From Planctomycetota bacterium (GTDB lineage Bacteria; Planctomycetota; UBA1135; GCA-002686595), in the NCBI GenBank assembly GCA_016220085.1, contig JACRIN010000036.1, forward strand, positions 1 through 60,201: a stretch of DNA of 60,201 nt, in the 5' to 3' direction. Of this stretch, positions 32,661-42,174 are shown one piece after another (the stretch's first letter is position 1; each line of letters opens with the position of its first letter). Position numbers and translations under genes: made by a program. The notes beneath the pieces were generated by a model. That model searched no databases, was not told the origin of the DNA, and worked only from the letters and a program-made list of their open reading frames with translations.

Positions 32661-33938
32661 TCAGAAGATCTGTCCGTCGCGCGCTCGGTCGTACTCCACT
32701 GATCCGTCGATCACGGCGAGCTCGACGCGCGAACGCGGGTCGAGCGGCCAACCGTTCCAGACGATGAGATCGGCATCTTTGCCGGGTTCGAGGCTTCCGA
32801 CGCGATCGTCGATGCCGAAGGCGATCGCGGGATGGATGGTGAGGGCGCGGAGCATCGTCAGGCCGTCGGCGCCGTAGCGCGACGACATCGCGCTCTGCAG
32901 CGCGAGCTCTTCCTGCGGCACCACCGGCGAATCGGTGTTCATCGACAGGTTCCTCGCGCCGTTCTTCAAGTACTCGGCCGAGATCCCGATCACGCGGCCT
33001 TCCCGCGACGAGAACCACTCGATCGTGCGCGGCCCGTTGTTGACGGTCATGCCGATCGCGATCACCGCGGGGCTCGTCTTCCACGCGTCGAAGCAGCCGT
33101 GCGAGAGCGTGCTGCGCGTGTCGTTCGAGACGCGCCACATCCGCGCGGTGTTGACGATGCCCTCGCTGCCGGCGGTGTGGATCAGCACCGGGAGCTCCTT
33201 GGTGTGGATCTTGCGCAGATTCGCGAGCCCGGGATCGTCGCTCCCCGCGCGAATCGAAGCCTTCGCGCGATCGTTGACGTCTTGGATGATCCACGCGAGC
33301 GCGCCGCGACCGACGCCGAAGTCGCCGGCCTCACGCTGCGGATTGGAGTCCTCGGCGACCTTCAAGCCGCCGGGATCGGCGATCACCGCCTCGTCGTAGG
33401 TGGTGTCGAGCTTCGACTTGTAGAGCACGCCGAACCCCGACATCGACGTGCCGCTGCCCGGGATGCCGAAAAGCGTCGTGACGCCGCCCGCGAGCCCGCG
33501 ACGAATCATGCGATTGCCGGGCACGATCGCCGGCGAGGTGCGGAACTCCGGATTGACCGGAAGCACCATGTCGTTGACGTCGGCGAAGCTGCCGGAGTGG
33601 ATGTGCGTGTGCAGGTCGACGAGCCCGGGCGCGACCGTCGCGTCCGGGAACTCGAGCACTTCGAAGCCCTTGGGCACGGCGTCGCAGCGCTCACCGGCCG
33701 CCTCGATCCGTCCGTTTCGCACGACCAGGACGCCGGGTGCGAAGATCGTGTCCTCGGCGTCGCAGGTGATCAGCTTGCCGCAGCGCACGACCAAACCGGT
33801 CTCGCCGTCGGCCAGCGGCCGGATCACGAGTTCGAGCGTGCGCGACGCCGACTCGGGACGTCCGCCGTCGCCTTCGCGCGCGCCGGGGGCGGCTCGGCAA
33901 CTCGCAAGGGCGAGCATCGCGACGCAGAGCGCGCGCAT
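32661..33938 (-). CDS. Amidohydrolase 8 of operon, probable lipoprotein with complete metal site
   Basis: A 425-residue protein. ALASC at residues 10-14 is a lipobox, so Cys14 is probably lipidated and the enzyme anchored in a membrane. The metal set is complete: VDLHTHIHSG (H110, H112, with an extra H114), H254 in VLIHTAGSEG, H280 in LSHGCFDAW and D336 in NTDSPVVP. These are the ligands of imidazolonepropionase-like amidohydrolases, so hydrolysis of a cyclic amide or a peptide is likely; the substrate is unknown. The start codon overlaps the stop of the upstream gene (TGATG). The closing VGSLEPGKDADLIVWNG is present. Confidence 0.88.
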   Translation of the reverse strand: MRALCVAMLALASCRAAPGAREGDGGRPESASRTLELVIRPLADGETGLVVRCGKLITCDAEDTIFAPGVLVVRNGRIEAAGERCDAVPKGFEVLEFPDATVAPGLVDLHTHIHSGSFADVNDMVLPVNPEFRTSPAIVPGNRMIRRGLAGGVTTLFGIPGSGTSMSGFGVLYKSKLDTTYDEAVIADPGGLKVAEDSNPQREAGDFGVGRGALAWIIQDVNDRAKASIRAGSDDPGLANLRKIHTKELPVLIHTAGSEGIVNTARMWRVSNDTRSTLSHGCFDAWKTSPAVIAIGMTVNNGPRTIEWFSSREGRVIGISAEYLKNGARNLSMNTDSPVVPQEELALQSAMSSRYGADGLTMLRALTIHPAIAFGIDDRVGSLEPGKDADLIVWNGWPLDPRSRVELAVIDGSVEYDRARDGQIF

Positions 33939-35227
33939 CAGAAGCGCCTCCCGTCGACCGCGACGTCGTACACGACGTGCCCTTCGACCATCACGAGCTC
34001 CACGCCGTTGCGCGCGTCGGTCGGATCGCCGCCGATGACGACGAGATCCGCGTCCTTGCCGACTTCGAGCGAGCCGACGCGATCCGCGATGCCCGCGGTG
34101 CGCGCGGGGACGATCGTCAGGCCGCGAACGGCCTCCATCGCGTCGTTCTCGAAGCCGTAGCGAACGCCCATCGAGGCCTGGAGGAAGAGCTCCTCCTGCG
34201 GCACGATCGGCGCGTCGGTGTTGAAGCCGACCTGCATCGGTCCGCGACGTTGGTACTCGGCGGAGACGCTGATCACTTTCCCTTCGGTGTCCGGCGTGCG
34301 TCCGGTGAGCGCGTCGATCTCGCGCGGCCCGACGATCGCGGGCACGCCCATCTGCACCGCGAGCGGCGCGGCGACGTAACCGGCCCACTCACCGTGATCG
34401 ATGTAGACGTCGAGCCCGAACTCGCCGCGCATCAGCGAGATCGTCGACAGCACCAGGCGATACATCTGCGTGTGCGTCGAGATCTGCGTGCGATGGCCGA
34501 AGAGGTCGCGAAAGACCTCGAGCTCGAGCTGCTTCGCCGGCTCGACGCCGTCGCCTTGCTCGTAGCGCTCCCACGCGGCCGCATACGCGCGGCCCTTCTC
34601 GAGCGTGTCGCGGATGTGATGGTTCATCAACATCCGCCCCATCCCGTAGCCCCAGCGCGTCGGATTGTCGCCTTGCGCGATCTTCAACGATCCGGGCTCG
34701 CGGATGCGCATCTCGTCGAACGTCTGCGGCGACGTCTTCACGAGGATGCCTTGCCCGCCGATGTTCGTGCCCGAGCCGGGAATGAACAGCACCGTCGTCA
34801 CGCCCGCCGACAGGCCGCGATCGAGCAGGCGATTCGACGGCACCACGGCGCTCGACGCGCGCAGCTCCGGATTGCACTGGAACACCATGTCGTTGATGTC
34901 CCCACCGGGACCACCGACGTGGCTGTGCAGATCGACCATGCCGGGCATCACCCAGCGCTCGCCGACGTCGATCACGCGCGTGCCAGCCGGGATCGGAATC
35001 GAGCCCGCGGGCCCGACCGCCTCGACCTTCGCGCCGTTGACGAGCACGACGCCGCGATCGACGACCTGCTCGCCGTCCCACGACGCGACCAGGACCTTCG
35101 CCGCGACGATGGCGACTCGTTCGACCGCTTGCGCTCGCGCGACGGCGACGGAACAAGCGGCCGCGGCGACGAACGCCGCGGCGCGCTGGACTCCGGACGC
35201 TCCGGCGACGCGCGAGAGGAAGGCCAT
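33938..35227 (-). CDS. Amidohydrolase 7 of operon, metal site complete
   Basis: A 429-residue exported enzyme with signal peptide (AAACSVAVARAQ). Metal ligands by position: H101 and H103 in VDLHSHVGG, H252 in STHTQMY, H278 in IDHGEWAG and D338 in NTDAPIVP. It aligns along its whole length with the neighbouring gene at 35230, which has the same number of residues and the same ligand numbers plus or minus one, so the two are recent tandem duplicates by this family's standard. IPGSGTNIGGQG is a conserved loop near the active site. Likely metal-dependent hydrolase of the envelope; substrate unknown. Confidence 0.9.
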   Translation of the reverse strand: MAFLSRVAGASGVQRAAAFVAAAACSVAVARAQAVERVAIVAAKVLVASWDGEQVVDRGVVLVNGAKVEAVGPAGSIPIPAGTRVIDVGERWVMPGMVDLHSHVGGPGGDINDMVFQCNPELRASSAVVPSNRLLDRGLSAGVTTVLFIPGSGTNIGGQGILVKTSPQTFDEMRIREPGSLKIAQGDNPTRWGYGMGRMLMNHHIRDTLEKGRAYAAAWERYEQGDGVEPAKQLELEVFRDLFGHRTQISTHTQMYRLVLSTISLMRGEFGLDVYIDHGEWAGYVAAPLAVQMGVPAIVGPREIDALTGRTPDTEGKVISVSAEYQRRGPMQVGFNTDAPIVPQEELFLQASMGVRYGFENDAMEAVRGLTIVPARTAGIADRVGSLEVGKDADLVVIGGDPTDARNGVELVMVEGHVVYDVAVDGRRF

Positions 35228-35229
35228 CG

Positions 35230-36519
35230 TTACCAGCGCCGGTCGTCGACCTTGACGTCGTAGACGCGCTTGCCGTTGATGATCACGAGCGACACGTGCG
35301 CACGCGGATCGCCCGGATCGCCGCTGATCACGACGATGTCGGCGTCCTTCTTCGGCTCGAGCGAGCCGACGCGGTCCGCGATGCCCGCGGTCATCGCCGG
35401 GACGATCGTAAGGCCCTTGACGCCCTCCATGTTCGACATCTCGAAGCCGAAGCGGCCCGCGATGCCGACCTGGAGCTGGAGCTCCTCTTCGGGAATGACA
35501 GGCGAGTCGGTGTTGAAGCCGATCTTCGTGAGCCCGCGCTTCTGATACTCGGCGGCGATGCCTTGCCACTGACCGTCGGTGTCCATGCCGAAGAGTCGAG
35601 GCATGTCGACGTTGCGGGGCCCGAGGATGCCGCTGACGCCGAGCTTCTCGGCGAGCGGCGCGGTCAGGTAGCCCTTCACCTCGCCGTGGTCGATGTAGAC
35701 GTCGATGCCGAACTCTTCACGGATCATCGTCAGCGTCTCGAGCACCACCTGATAGACCTGCGTGTGCGTCGAGACTTGCGTGCGCTTGCCGTAGAGCTCG
35801 CGGAAGAGCTCCATCTCGATCCGCTTCTCCGGCTGCGGGCCCTCGCCCTTCTCGTACAAGTCCCACGCGTCGGCGTAGGCCTTGCCGCGGCGGAACATGT
35901 CGCGCAGGTGGTAGTTCTCCCACGTCTTGCCGACGCCCGGCCCCCAACGCTCGGGGTTGCCCCACTGCGCGACCTTCAACGAGCCCGGATCGCGGATCAC
36001 GGCCTCGTCGTACTCGTCGATGCCGGTCTTCACCAAGACGCCTTGGCCGCCGGAGTTGACGCCCGAGCCCGGGATGTAGAGCACGCTGGTCACGCCCGAG
36101 GCGAGCGCGCGCTTGAACATCGAGTTGTGCGGAACGACCGACGCGTGGACCTTCAGCTCGGGCTGCGTCACGTACACCATGTCGTTGATGTCGAACGAGC
36201 CGCCGATGTGCGCGTGCAAGTCGATCATCCCCGGCATCAGCCACATGTCGCCGACATCGAGCAGCTCATAGCCCTCCGGCACGGCGACTTCGCCGACCGG
36301 GCCGACCGCTTGGATCTTGCCGTCCTTGACGAGCACGAGCGCGTGATCGACGAACGACTCGCCCTCCCACTTGCACGTCAACGCCTTGGCGGTGCGGATC
36401 GCGAGGCCAGCGGCTCCGCGCTCGCCCGGCTTCGGCGCTGCCGCCGGATCCGCAGCTTGCGCGAAGGCCGCTTGGGTCGTGAACAGCGCGAACGCCGCGA
36501 GGAACAATCGCTTGAGCAT
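35230..36519 (-). CDS. Amidohydrolase 6 of operon, metal site complete
   Basis: A 429-residue exported enzyme with a classical signal peptide (LFLAAFALFTTQAAFA). Ligands: H102 and H104 in IDLHAHIGGS, H252 in STHTQVYQ, H278 in IDHGEVKG, D338 in NTDSPVIP. The barrel closes with VGSLEPKKDADIVVISGDP. It differs from most operon members in having no charged tract. Position in the middle of the operon, 2 bp before its paralog and 11 bp after the double-length gene, implies co-expression with the probable non-catalytic relatives. Confidence 0.9.
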   Translation of the reverse strand: MLKRLFLAAFALFTTQAAFAQAADPAAAPKPGERGAAGLAIRTAKALTCKWEGESFVDHALVLVKDGKIQAVGPVGEVAVPEGYELLDVGDMWLMPGMIDLHAHIGGSFDINDMVYVTQPELKVHASVVPHNSMFKRALASGVTSVLYIPGSGVNSGGQGVLVKTGIDEYDEAVIRDPGSLKVAQWGNPERWGPGVGKTWENYHLRDMFRRGKAYADAWDLYEKGEGPQPEKRIEMELFRELYGKRTQVSTHTQVYQVVLETLTMIREEFGIDVYIDHGEVKGYLTAPLAEKLGVSGILGPRNVDMPRLFGMDTDGQWQGIAAEYQKRGLTKIGFNTDSPVIPEEELQLQVGIAGRFGFEMSNMEGVKGLTIVPAMTAGIADRVGSLEPKKDADIVVISGDPGDPRAHVSLVIINGKRVYDVKVDDRRW

Positions 36520-36530
36520 GGCCAGTCCTT

Positions 36531-39365
36531 TCAGCGAACCTCTTCGCCCGCCACGAACGCACGCAGCACGCTGGTGCCGGGATCGAGCGGCTTGCCGTCG
36601 AGCACGAGCACGTCGCCGTCCATACCCGGCGCGATCCGGCCGACGCGCGCGGACAGCCCGAGCATGTCCGCCGCGTCCGAAGTCAACGCGCGCAGCGCCG
36701 CGTCCGGCGAGAAGCCGACCGACACCGCGTAGAGCGCCAGAATCGGGAGCTCCGCAGCGCCCTCTTCCGCCTCGCTGTGAAACGCGATGCGCACGCCCTT
36801 CGAGACGAGCTCGAGGTAGCGATTCGAGAGGCTCTCGAGCCCGCCGTCCGGATCCTGGCGTTGGATCTGCGACGACAGCAGCGCGCCGGCGATCCGGCCG
36901 CGCACTTTCTCGACGACGCGCCAGAGCTCGTCCGCTCCGTAGAGCACGGGCTTGACGCCCACCGCCGCGAACGCGTCGACGCACGCGAGGATCTCGTCGT
37001 CGCGATCGACGTCGACCACGATCATCACCTCGCCGTTGAGCGCCTTGCGCCACGGCTCGAGCTTCTCGTCGACGCCCGGGGACTTGGGCTTGCCCTTGAT
37101 CTCGGGCTCGTCGGACTTCGTGCGGCGACGTTCGGCGCGCGCGGCGACCGGCAGCTCCTGCGTCGTGTGACCGGCCTCGAACTCGACCACGGTCGAGCCG
37201 AGGGTCAACTTGCCGACGAGCTTCGCTTCCTTCATCTCCGCATCGATCGTGAGCTTGCCGCGCGAGCCGTAGCCCGCGAGCGACAGCTTCTTCTCCGCGT
37301 ACGTGCCATAGAGCGGCACGAGGAAGGCCGAGAGCGGATCGCACCGCAGCGAGCCGAACACGGTCGAGCCCATCGGTTCGAGCCGCAGCGTCAGGCAGTG
37401 CTTCTCCGCGAACGGCGAGATCGTGACGTGCGAGTTCCAGACGCCGACGAGCGGCTCGTCCTCCGCCTTCTTCTTGTCCTTCTTGTCCTTGTCCTTCTTC
37501 TCGTCGTCCTTCTTGGGCTCGTCCTTCTTCTCCTCGGAGCCTTCGGCCTTCTTTTCGTCGGCCTTCGGTTCCTCGGCGGGCGCGTCCTTGGACGGCGTCC
37601 ACTTCGCGAGCGCCTCGTCGTACGCCTTCCACTTCTTGTCGTACTCGACTGCCTTCTCGAGCGCCTGACGGACGTTCTTGCCCGACTCCGTTCGATTGTT
37701 GCGATCCGTCCACACGATGCGCAGCGCGCACGGATCCTCGACGACCATGCGATCGAGCTTCGCTCCCGCGGGCTTGTACGCGAGAATCGGCGCGCCGGTG
37801 TTCGACTGCCCACGCGGCGCCATCGCGACCGTCGTGACGCCGGCCTTCGCGACCTTGCGATCGACGCTGTCGCCGGGCGAAACGATGCGGCCGAGCTTGA
37901 AGTCGGTCGCCGGGACGCGGCTCGATCCTTCGAGACCGAGGAAGCCGAGCGCATCGATCATTCCGGGCATCGCCGCCGCGCCGCGCACGACCGTCGCTCC
38001 GAGCGGGTGAGCGACGCGCTCGCCGACTTCGGCGATCACGCCGTCCTGCAGGAGCACTTGACCCGGCCGCATGTACTTTCCGTCGCCGAGGTAGAGCTCG
38101 CCCGCTTCGATCACGACGGCGTGCGACTTGCCGGTCGCGCGCCACGCGAGCTCGCCGTCGACCCACGTCGCGACCACCGAAGTCGTGATCGAGAGCGGAT
38201 CGCCGTTCAACACGACGACGTCGCCGTCCTTGCCCGCTTCGAGCGAGCCGACGCGATCGGCGACGCCGAGGATCTCGGCGGCCGAAAGCGTGATCGCGCG
38301 CAGACCCGCTTCGCCCGAAAGTCCACCGCGCAGCGACATGCACGCGGCGTACCGGAGCTCTCGCGGCCGCACGAAGTCGGGCGTCGCGATCGCGGTGCGC
38401 ACGCCGGCTTCGACCAGCTTCGAGGCCGTGTCGAAGCGCGGCCACGTGTCGTCCTCGCCACGACCGAGGTCGCGTCCGCTCGAGTTTGGCAGGATCGGGA
38501 CCTCGACGATCACCGACGCCGAGTCGGCGGCCAAACTCGCCGCCACGGCGCCCGCTTCCGACGCGCCCTCGATGATCAGCGGCACGCGCTCCTTCTTGGC
38601 CCATTCCGAGATCGCACGGACTTCCTCCGCGCTCTCCGCATCGATCCGCCACGGCAGATTGCGCCGCATCAGCGCCGTGAGCTCGCCCGCGGTCTGCGGT
38701 CCGTACTCGCCGACGTCCTTGCCGCCGCGGCCAAGCGCCACGAGTTCGTCGAGCGCGACGATCGCGCCCATCAACGAGTGCGGGAGCTGCTGCTGCTCGA
38801 CACCGAGGCCCGTCTGCGCGGTCGCCGGCACCGGGATCTCCCAGTAGCCGGGCGTTTGACGCGCTTCGTCGCTGATCGCGCCGTGGAGTGCGGAGCTCTC
38901 CGCGAGCACGCGTCGACGATCGTCATCACCGGCGAGCTTGATCACCGCGCCCTGGCCTCCGATCAGCCGACCGCGAGCCGGCGGGACGTATGCGCTGGTG
39001 ACGCCGCCCATCAGATCGGCGGCGTACATCGTCGAGAAGAAGTCGACGTTGTCGAGCGCGCGCACCGCGGGCGCCGCCGTGCGCGACGACGCCGCGAACG
39101 GCGCGTAGTTCGAGTTCGCGGAGACGAAACCGGGTGCAAGCACCGCGTCGGGGCCGTAGTCGACGACCTCGGCGTTGCCGGGGATCACGACGTCCTTGCC
39201 GACCGCGACGATCTTGCCGTCACGGACGAGCACGGTCGCCCCGCCGGTCCACGAGCGCCCTTCGGCGACCGCGTGGACGGTGCCCGCCTTCAGCGCGACG
39301 GTCTTGCCGCCGACCGCGGGCACCGGAGCGCTGAGGCTCGCGAGAAGGAACAGGGAGATCATCAC
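36531..39365 (-). CDS. Double amidohydrolase-like protein 5 of operon with inserted domain
   Basis: A 944-residue exported protein containing two amidohydrolase units in tandem: residues 22-412 (ends VGSLEAGKDGDVVVLNGDP) and 413-944 (ends VGRIAPGMDGDVLVLDGKP). Both have lost the HxH pair: the first reads PGFVSANSNYA, the second PGMIDALGFLG. The second unit is interrupted by a Lys/Glu/Asp tract (594-636) and then a beta-rich 100-residue insert (637-735, WNSHVTISPF, GSTVFGSLR, KLTIDAEMKEAKLVGKL) resembling a lipocalin-like barrel by eye. Catalysis is unlikely; a scaffold role is inferred. It overlaps the upstream gene by 4 bp. Confidence 0.85.
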   Translation of the reverse strand: MMISLFLLASLSAPVPAVGGKTVALKAGTVHAVAEGRSWTGGATVLVRDGKIVAVGKDVVIPGNAEVVDYGPDAVLAPGFVSANSNYAPFAASSRTAAPAVRALDNVDFFSTMYAADLMGGVTSAYVPPARGRLIGGQGAVIKLAGDDDRRRVLAESSALHGAISDEARQTPGYWEIPVPATAQTGLGVEQQQLPHSLMGAIVALDELVALGRGGKDVGEYGPQTAGELTALMRRNLPWRIDAESAEEVRAISEWAKKERVPLIIEGASEAGAVAASLAADSASVIVEVPILPNSSGRDLGRGEDDTWPRFDTASKLVEAGVRTAIATPDFVRPRELRYAACMSLRGGLSGEAGLRAITLSAAEILGVADRVGSLEAGKDGDVVVLNGDPLSITTSVVATWVDGELAWRATGKSHAVVIEAGELYLGDGKYMRPGQVLLQDGVIAEVGERVAHPLGATVVRGAAAMPGMIDALGFLGLEGSSRVPATDFKLGRIVSPGDSVDRKVAKAGVTTVAMAPRGQSNTGAPILAYKPAGAKLDRMVVEDPCALRIVWTDRNNRTESGKNVRQALEKAVEYDKKWKAYDEALAKWTPSKDAPAEEPKADEKKAEGSEEKKDEPKKDDEKKDKDKKDKKKAEDEPLVGVWNSHVTISPFAEKHCLTLRLEPMGSTVFGSLRCDPLSAFLVPLYGTYAEKKLSLAGYGSRGKLTIDAEMKEAKLVGKLTLGSTVVEFEAGHTTQELPVAARAERRRTKSDEPEIKGKPKSPGVDEKLEPWRKALNGEVMIVVDVDRDDEILACVDAFAAVGVKPVLYGADELWRVVEKVRGRIAGALLSSQIQRQDPDGGLESLSNRYLELVSKGVRIAFHSEAEEGAAELPILALYAVSVGFSPDAALRALTSDAADMLGLSARVGRIAPGMDGDVLVLDGKPLDPGTSVLRAFVAGEEVR

Positions 39366-40900
39366 TGACCGCTCCCCTTCTTCTCCTCTTCAGGCTTCTT
39401 CTCGTCTTTCTTCTCTTCCTTCTTCTCGTCCTTCTTGTCCTTGTCTTCCTTCTTCTTGTCATCCTCGGCATCCGTGTGACCGATCGTGCCGCAGCCGTCG
39501 TCGTGCACGTGCGCCGCGTCGGGATCGCCGCCCAGCGGCGTCGTTCCGGCGGGGATCTTGCCCTCGACCAACGACTTGACTCGGATGTCCTTCGCGCGGT
39601 CGTACACCTGCTTGCCCTCGATCACGACGTACTGGACCGTCGAAGTGATCGACAGCGGGTCGCCCGAGCACAGGACCACGTTGCCGTCCTTGCCGACTTC
39701 GAGCGAGCCGACGCGCTTGCCGAGCCCGAGCAGCTCCGCGGGAATCTTGGTCACGGCGTCGAGCGCCGCCTCGCGCGTGAAGCCGTTCGCGACCGCGGTC
39801 GCGGCTTGGAACCAGAGCGACTCCGTCGTCGTGCTCGCGCTGGAAAAGGCGATGCGCACGCCTTTCTTCTGGAACTCGGCCGGCGCGAAGATCTCGGTCT
39901 CCTTGCCGGTGATCGGATCGCGCTCGATCACGGTGAGCGGCGCCCCGACGACGATCGGCACGCCCGCCTCGGCGATCAACGCCGCGGCCTTCCAGCAGGA
40001 GCCGTCGACGATCAACGTCGTCCGAGCGAGAAATCCGTTGTCGCGCGCGACTTCGAGCGCCGTGCGCACGTCCATCGCGCGGCCGCAGTAGAAGTAGGCG
40101 TTGAGCTTGCCCTCCACCAAGTCGAGCAGCGGCTCCATCTTGCCGTCGACCTCGCCGCGGGCGACGAGCTCGAGCCCATCGACCTTCCACGCGCTGCCGA
40201 CCATCGCCTTGCCCTTGCCCTTCTCGCCTTCCAGGTCGCGACCTTGGAAGAGCGCTTCACGGCGAGCACGGTCCTTGCCATCCTTCGTGTCGGCGACGAG
40301 TTGCTCGAGATGCCGGCGTAGCTCGCCGAACGCGTTGCGAAGCGCTTGCGCCTGCGTCGCGCTGGAGAAGCCGAACTTCGGCGTCGCCGACAGCTTCAAA
40401 CCCGCGCCCGGGCGCACCAGCATCTCCTCGATCGTCAAGCCGAACGGCTTCACCACGAGGCCCTGACCGCCGATCACGCAGGAGTTGCCCTGTTGGATGT
40501 TGATCGTCGTGATGCCGTAACGCAGGCACTCCTCGAAGTAGAACGCGATCGGATCGATCGAGTCCCGCACCGAGAGGAACGGCGCCACGTCGACGTTCTC
40601 GTTCGGACGGTCCATGCCGCGGAAGCTGTGCGCTTCCACGAAACCCGGAATAGCGGTCATCTTCGAGCCGTCGATCACGGGCACGTCCCACGGCACCTTG
40701 ACGTCGGCTCCGATCGCCGCGATGCGACCGTTCTCGATGACGATCACGCCGTCTTTGATCTCGGCTCCGGCCTGCGTGATGATCCGACCGGCCTTGATCG
40801 CGATGCGATCCTGGGCGGCGACGACGCCGACCGCGAGGGCGAGCGCCGCGAAGGAAAGGGTCGAACGAAGCGCTGCATTGCGCACGGTGTTCAAGAGCAT
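39362..40900 (-). CDS. Amidohydrolase-like protein 4 of operon, half metal site, charged tail
   Basis: A 512-residue exported protein. I start it at the ATG at 40900, which has a CGGAG ribosome binding site and a good signal peptide (STLSFAALALAVGVVAAQ); an alternative at 40930 would overlap the previous stop (TGATG). One of two metal histidines remains: IPGFVEAHSFRG. The closing VGSLEVGKDGNVVLCSGDP is present. Near the end HVHDDGCGTIGHTD clusters His, Asp and Cys and could bind metal, followed by a 30-residue Lys/Glu/Asp tail ending GSGQ. Probably non-catalytic. Confidence 0.85.
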   Translation of the reverse strand: MLLNTVRNAALRSTLSFAALALAVGVVAAQDRIAIKAGRIITQAGAEIKDGVIVIENGRIAAIGADVKVPWDVPVIDGSKMTAIPGFVEAHSFRGMDRPNENVDVAPFLSVRDSIDPIAFYFEECLRYGITTINIQQGNSCVIGGQGLVVKPFGLTIEEMLVRPGAGLKLSATPKFGFSSATQAQALRNAFGELRRHLEQLVADTKDGKDRARREALFQGRDLEGEKGKGKAMVGSAWKVDGLELVARGEVDGKMEPLLDLVEGKLNAYFYCGRAMDVRTALEVARDNGFLARTTLIVDGSCWKAAALIAEAGVPIVVGAPLTVIERDPITGKETEIFAPAEFQKKGVRIAFSSASTTTESLWFQAATAVANGFTREAALDAVTKIPAELLGLGKRVGSLEVGKDGNVVLCSGDPLSITSTVQYVVIEGKQVYDRAKDIRVKSLVEGKIPAGTTPLGGDPDAAHVHDDGCGTIGHTDAEDDKKKEDKDKKDEKKEEKKDEKKPEEEKKGSGQ

Positions 40901-40929
40901 CGAAGTTCTCCGCGATTCCGAGAGAGGCA

Positions 40930-42174
40930 TCACTTGGCCTCGCCTTGTTCTTGCTGTTTGGCCCGCGGGTCGAGGATCAGTCGACCATCCACGAGCACGC
41001 CGAGGACGCGTGACGTCGCCTCGAAGGGCTTGCCGTTCCAGAGCACGAGATCGGCGTCCTTGCCGACTTCGATCGAACCCACGCGCTTCTCGATGCCGAT
41101 CATGCGCGCGGGCACGATGGTCACCGACTTCAGCGCCGCGTCGAACGAAAGCCCGCCGCGCATCGCGTAGCCGGGCTGCATCGAGAGGCGCTCCGACGGC
41201 GTCGACTCGTTGTGCGCCGAAAGTGCGAACGTCACGCCGCGCTCGTGCAGGATCTTCGCCGTGTCGAGCGCCATGAACGCGCCCTCGCCGGTGCGCCCTT
41301 GCGCGGGATACGGCGGCAGCACGACCGCGGTGCCGGATCGCACGAGGAGTTGCGGCTCCTTCCACGCTTCCGCCGCGGCGTCGAGGATCAACCTCGGACG
41401 GCCGAAGCCCTCGCGCTCCATCTCTTCCTTCCAGAAGATCGCCGTACGGATGTCCTGCGTCGACCAGGCTTGGATCGCGATCGGACGCTCGCCGGCGAGC
41501 ACCGACAGGAGCTCCTTCGCACCCGGAAACGCGCGCGACGCATCTTCCTTCGAGTACGCGGCCTCGAAGAAGCGATCGCGCAGCGCCCATTCGACGCCCA
41601 TGCGCGTCGTCGGACGCCGCGAGTAGAAATCGTTGGGTCGACCGAACGCGGGGTGGTTGCGCGAGCTCGGTTGCTGGCCCATCGCCGCGCGCAACGCGAC
41701 GTCGGCACGCACCACACGCTCGGTGAGCGAATCCGCGCCGGCGGTCTTGACCGCGACGCTCAGCCCTCCGATCACCGCGTCGTCGTACGTCGACGCCATC
41801 ACGCAGGTGACTCCGGACTTCGCCTGCCGCGTCCAGTCCTCCGCGAAGCGATCGAGCGCGTCGAACGCGCGCAAGTTCGCGATCGCTTCCTCGGACTGCT
41901 CGACGCTCATCGAGCCGCCGTCGATGCGCGCGGAGAGATCGATCAGCCCGGGCGTCACCGCAGTCACCGACAACGAGTTCTCGCCGTCGCCCGCGCTCGA
42001 TCCCGGCGCAATCGCCGCGATCTTGCCGTCCTGCACGCGGATCAAGCCGTCGTCGAGCGGGTCCCCGACCGCGGTGTAGACCTTGTCAGCGAAGATGCTC
42101 CACGACCGGGACTCGTCTTCATTCGACGGGCTCGCGCCGACGACGAGCAGCGTTGTCAGATACCAAGCGCTCAT
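40930..42174 (-). CDS. Amidohydrolase-like protein 3 of operon, metal site lost
   Basis: A 414-residue protein with a short hydrophobic N-terminus (WYLTTLLVVGAS). The family frame is ADKVYTAVGDPLDDGLIRV and VGSIEVGKDADLVLWNGKP, but the HxH position reads TPGLIDLSARIDGG. His residues equivalent to the later ligands are not apparent, except AHNESTP near residue 340. It has no long charged tract, only QQEQGEAK at the end. It overlaps the upstream gene by 4 bp (ATGA). Confidence 0.83.
   Translation of the reverse strand: MSAWYLTTLLVVGASPSNEDESRSWSIFADKVYTAVGDPLDDGLIRVQDGKIAAIAPGSSAGDGENSLSVTAVTPGLIDLSARIDGGSMSVEQSEEAIANLRAFDALDRFAEDWTRQAKSGVTCVMASTYDDAVIGGLSVAVKTAGADSLTERVVRADVALRAAMGQQPSSRNHPAFGRPNDFYSRRPTTRMGVEWALRDRFFEAAYSKEDASRAFPGAKELLSVLAGERPIAIQAWSTQDIRTAIFWKEEMEREGFGRPRLILDAAAEAWKEPQLLVRSGTAVVLPPYPAQGRTGEGAFMALDTAKILHERGVTFALSAHNESTPSERLSMQPGYAMRGGLSFDAALKSVTIVPARMIGIEKRVGSIEVGKDADLVLWNGKPFEATSRVLGVLVDGRLILDPRAKQQEQGEAK

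Noticed and set aside
36531..39365. Double amidohydrolase as a sequencing or assembly fusion of two genes
   Set aside because: One open frame with a sensible linker and a single signal peptide; the second half lacks its own export signal.
36777..39368. 863-codon plus-strand frame opposite the double amidohydrolase gene
   Set aside because: Antisense shadow with no signal peptide or domain; the minus-strand frame fits the family from end to end.
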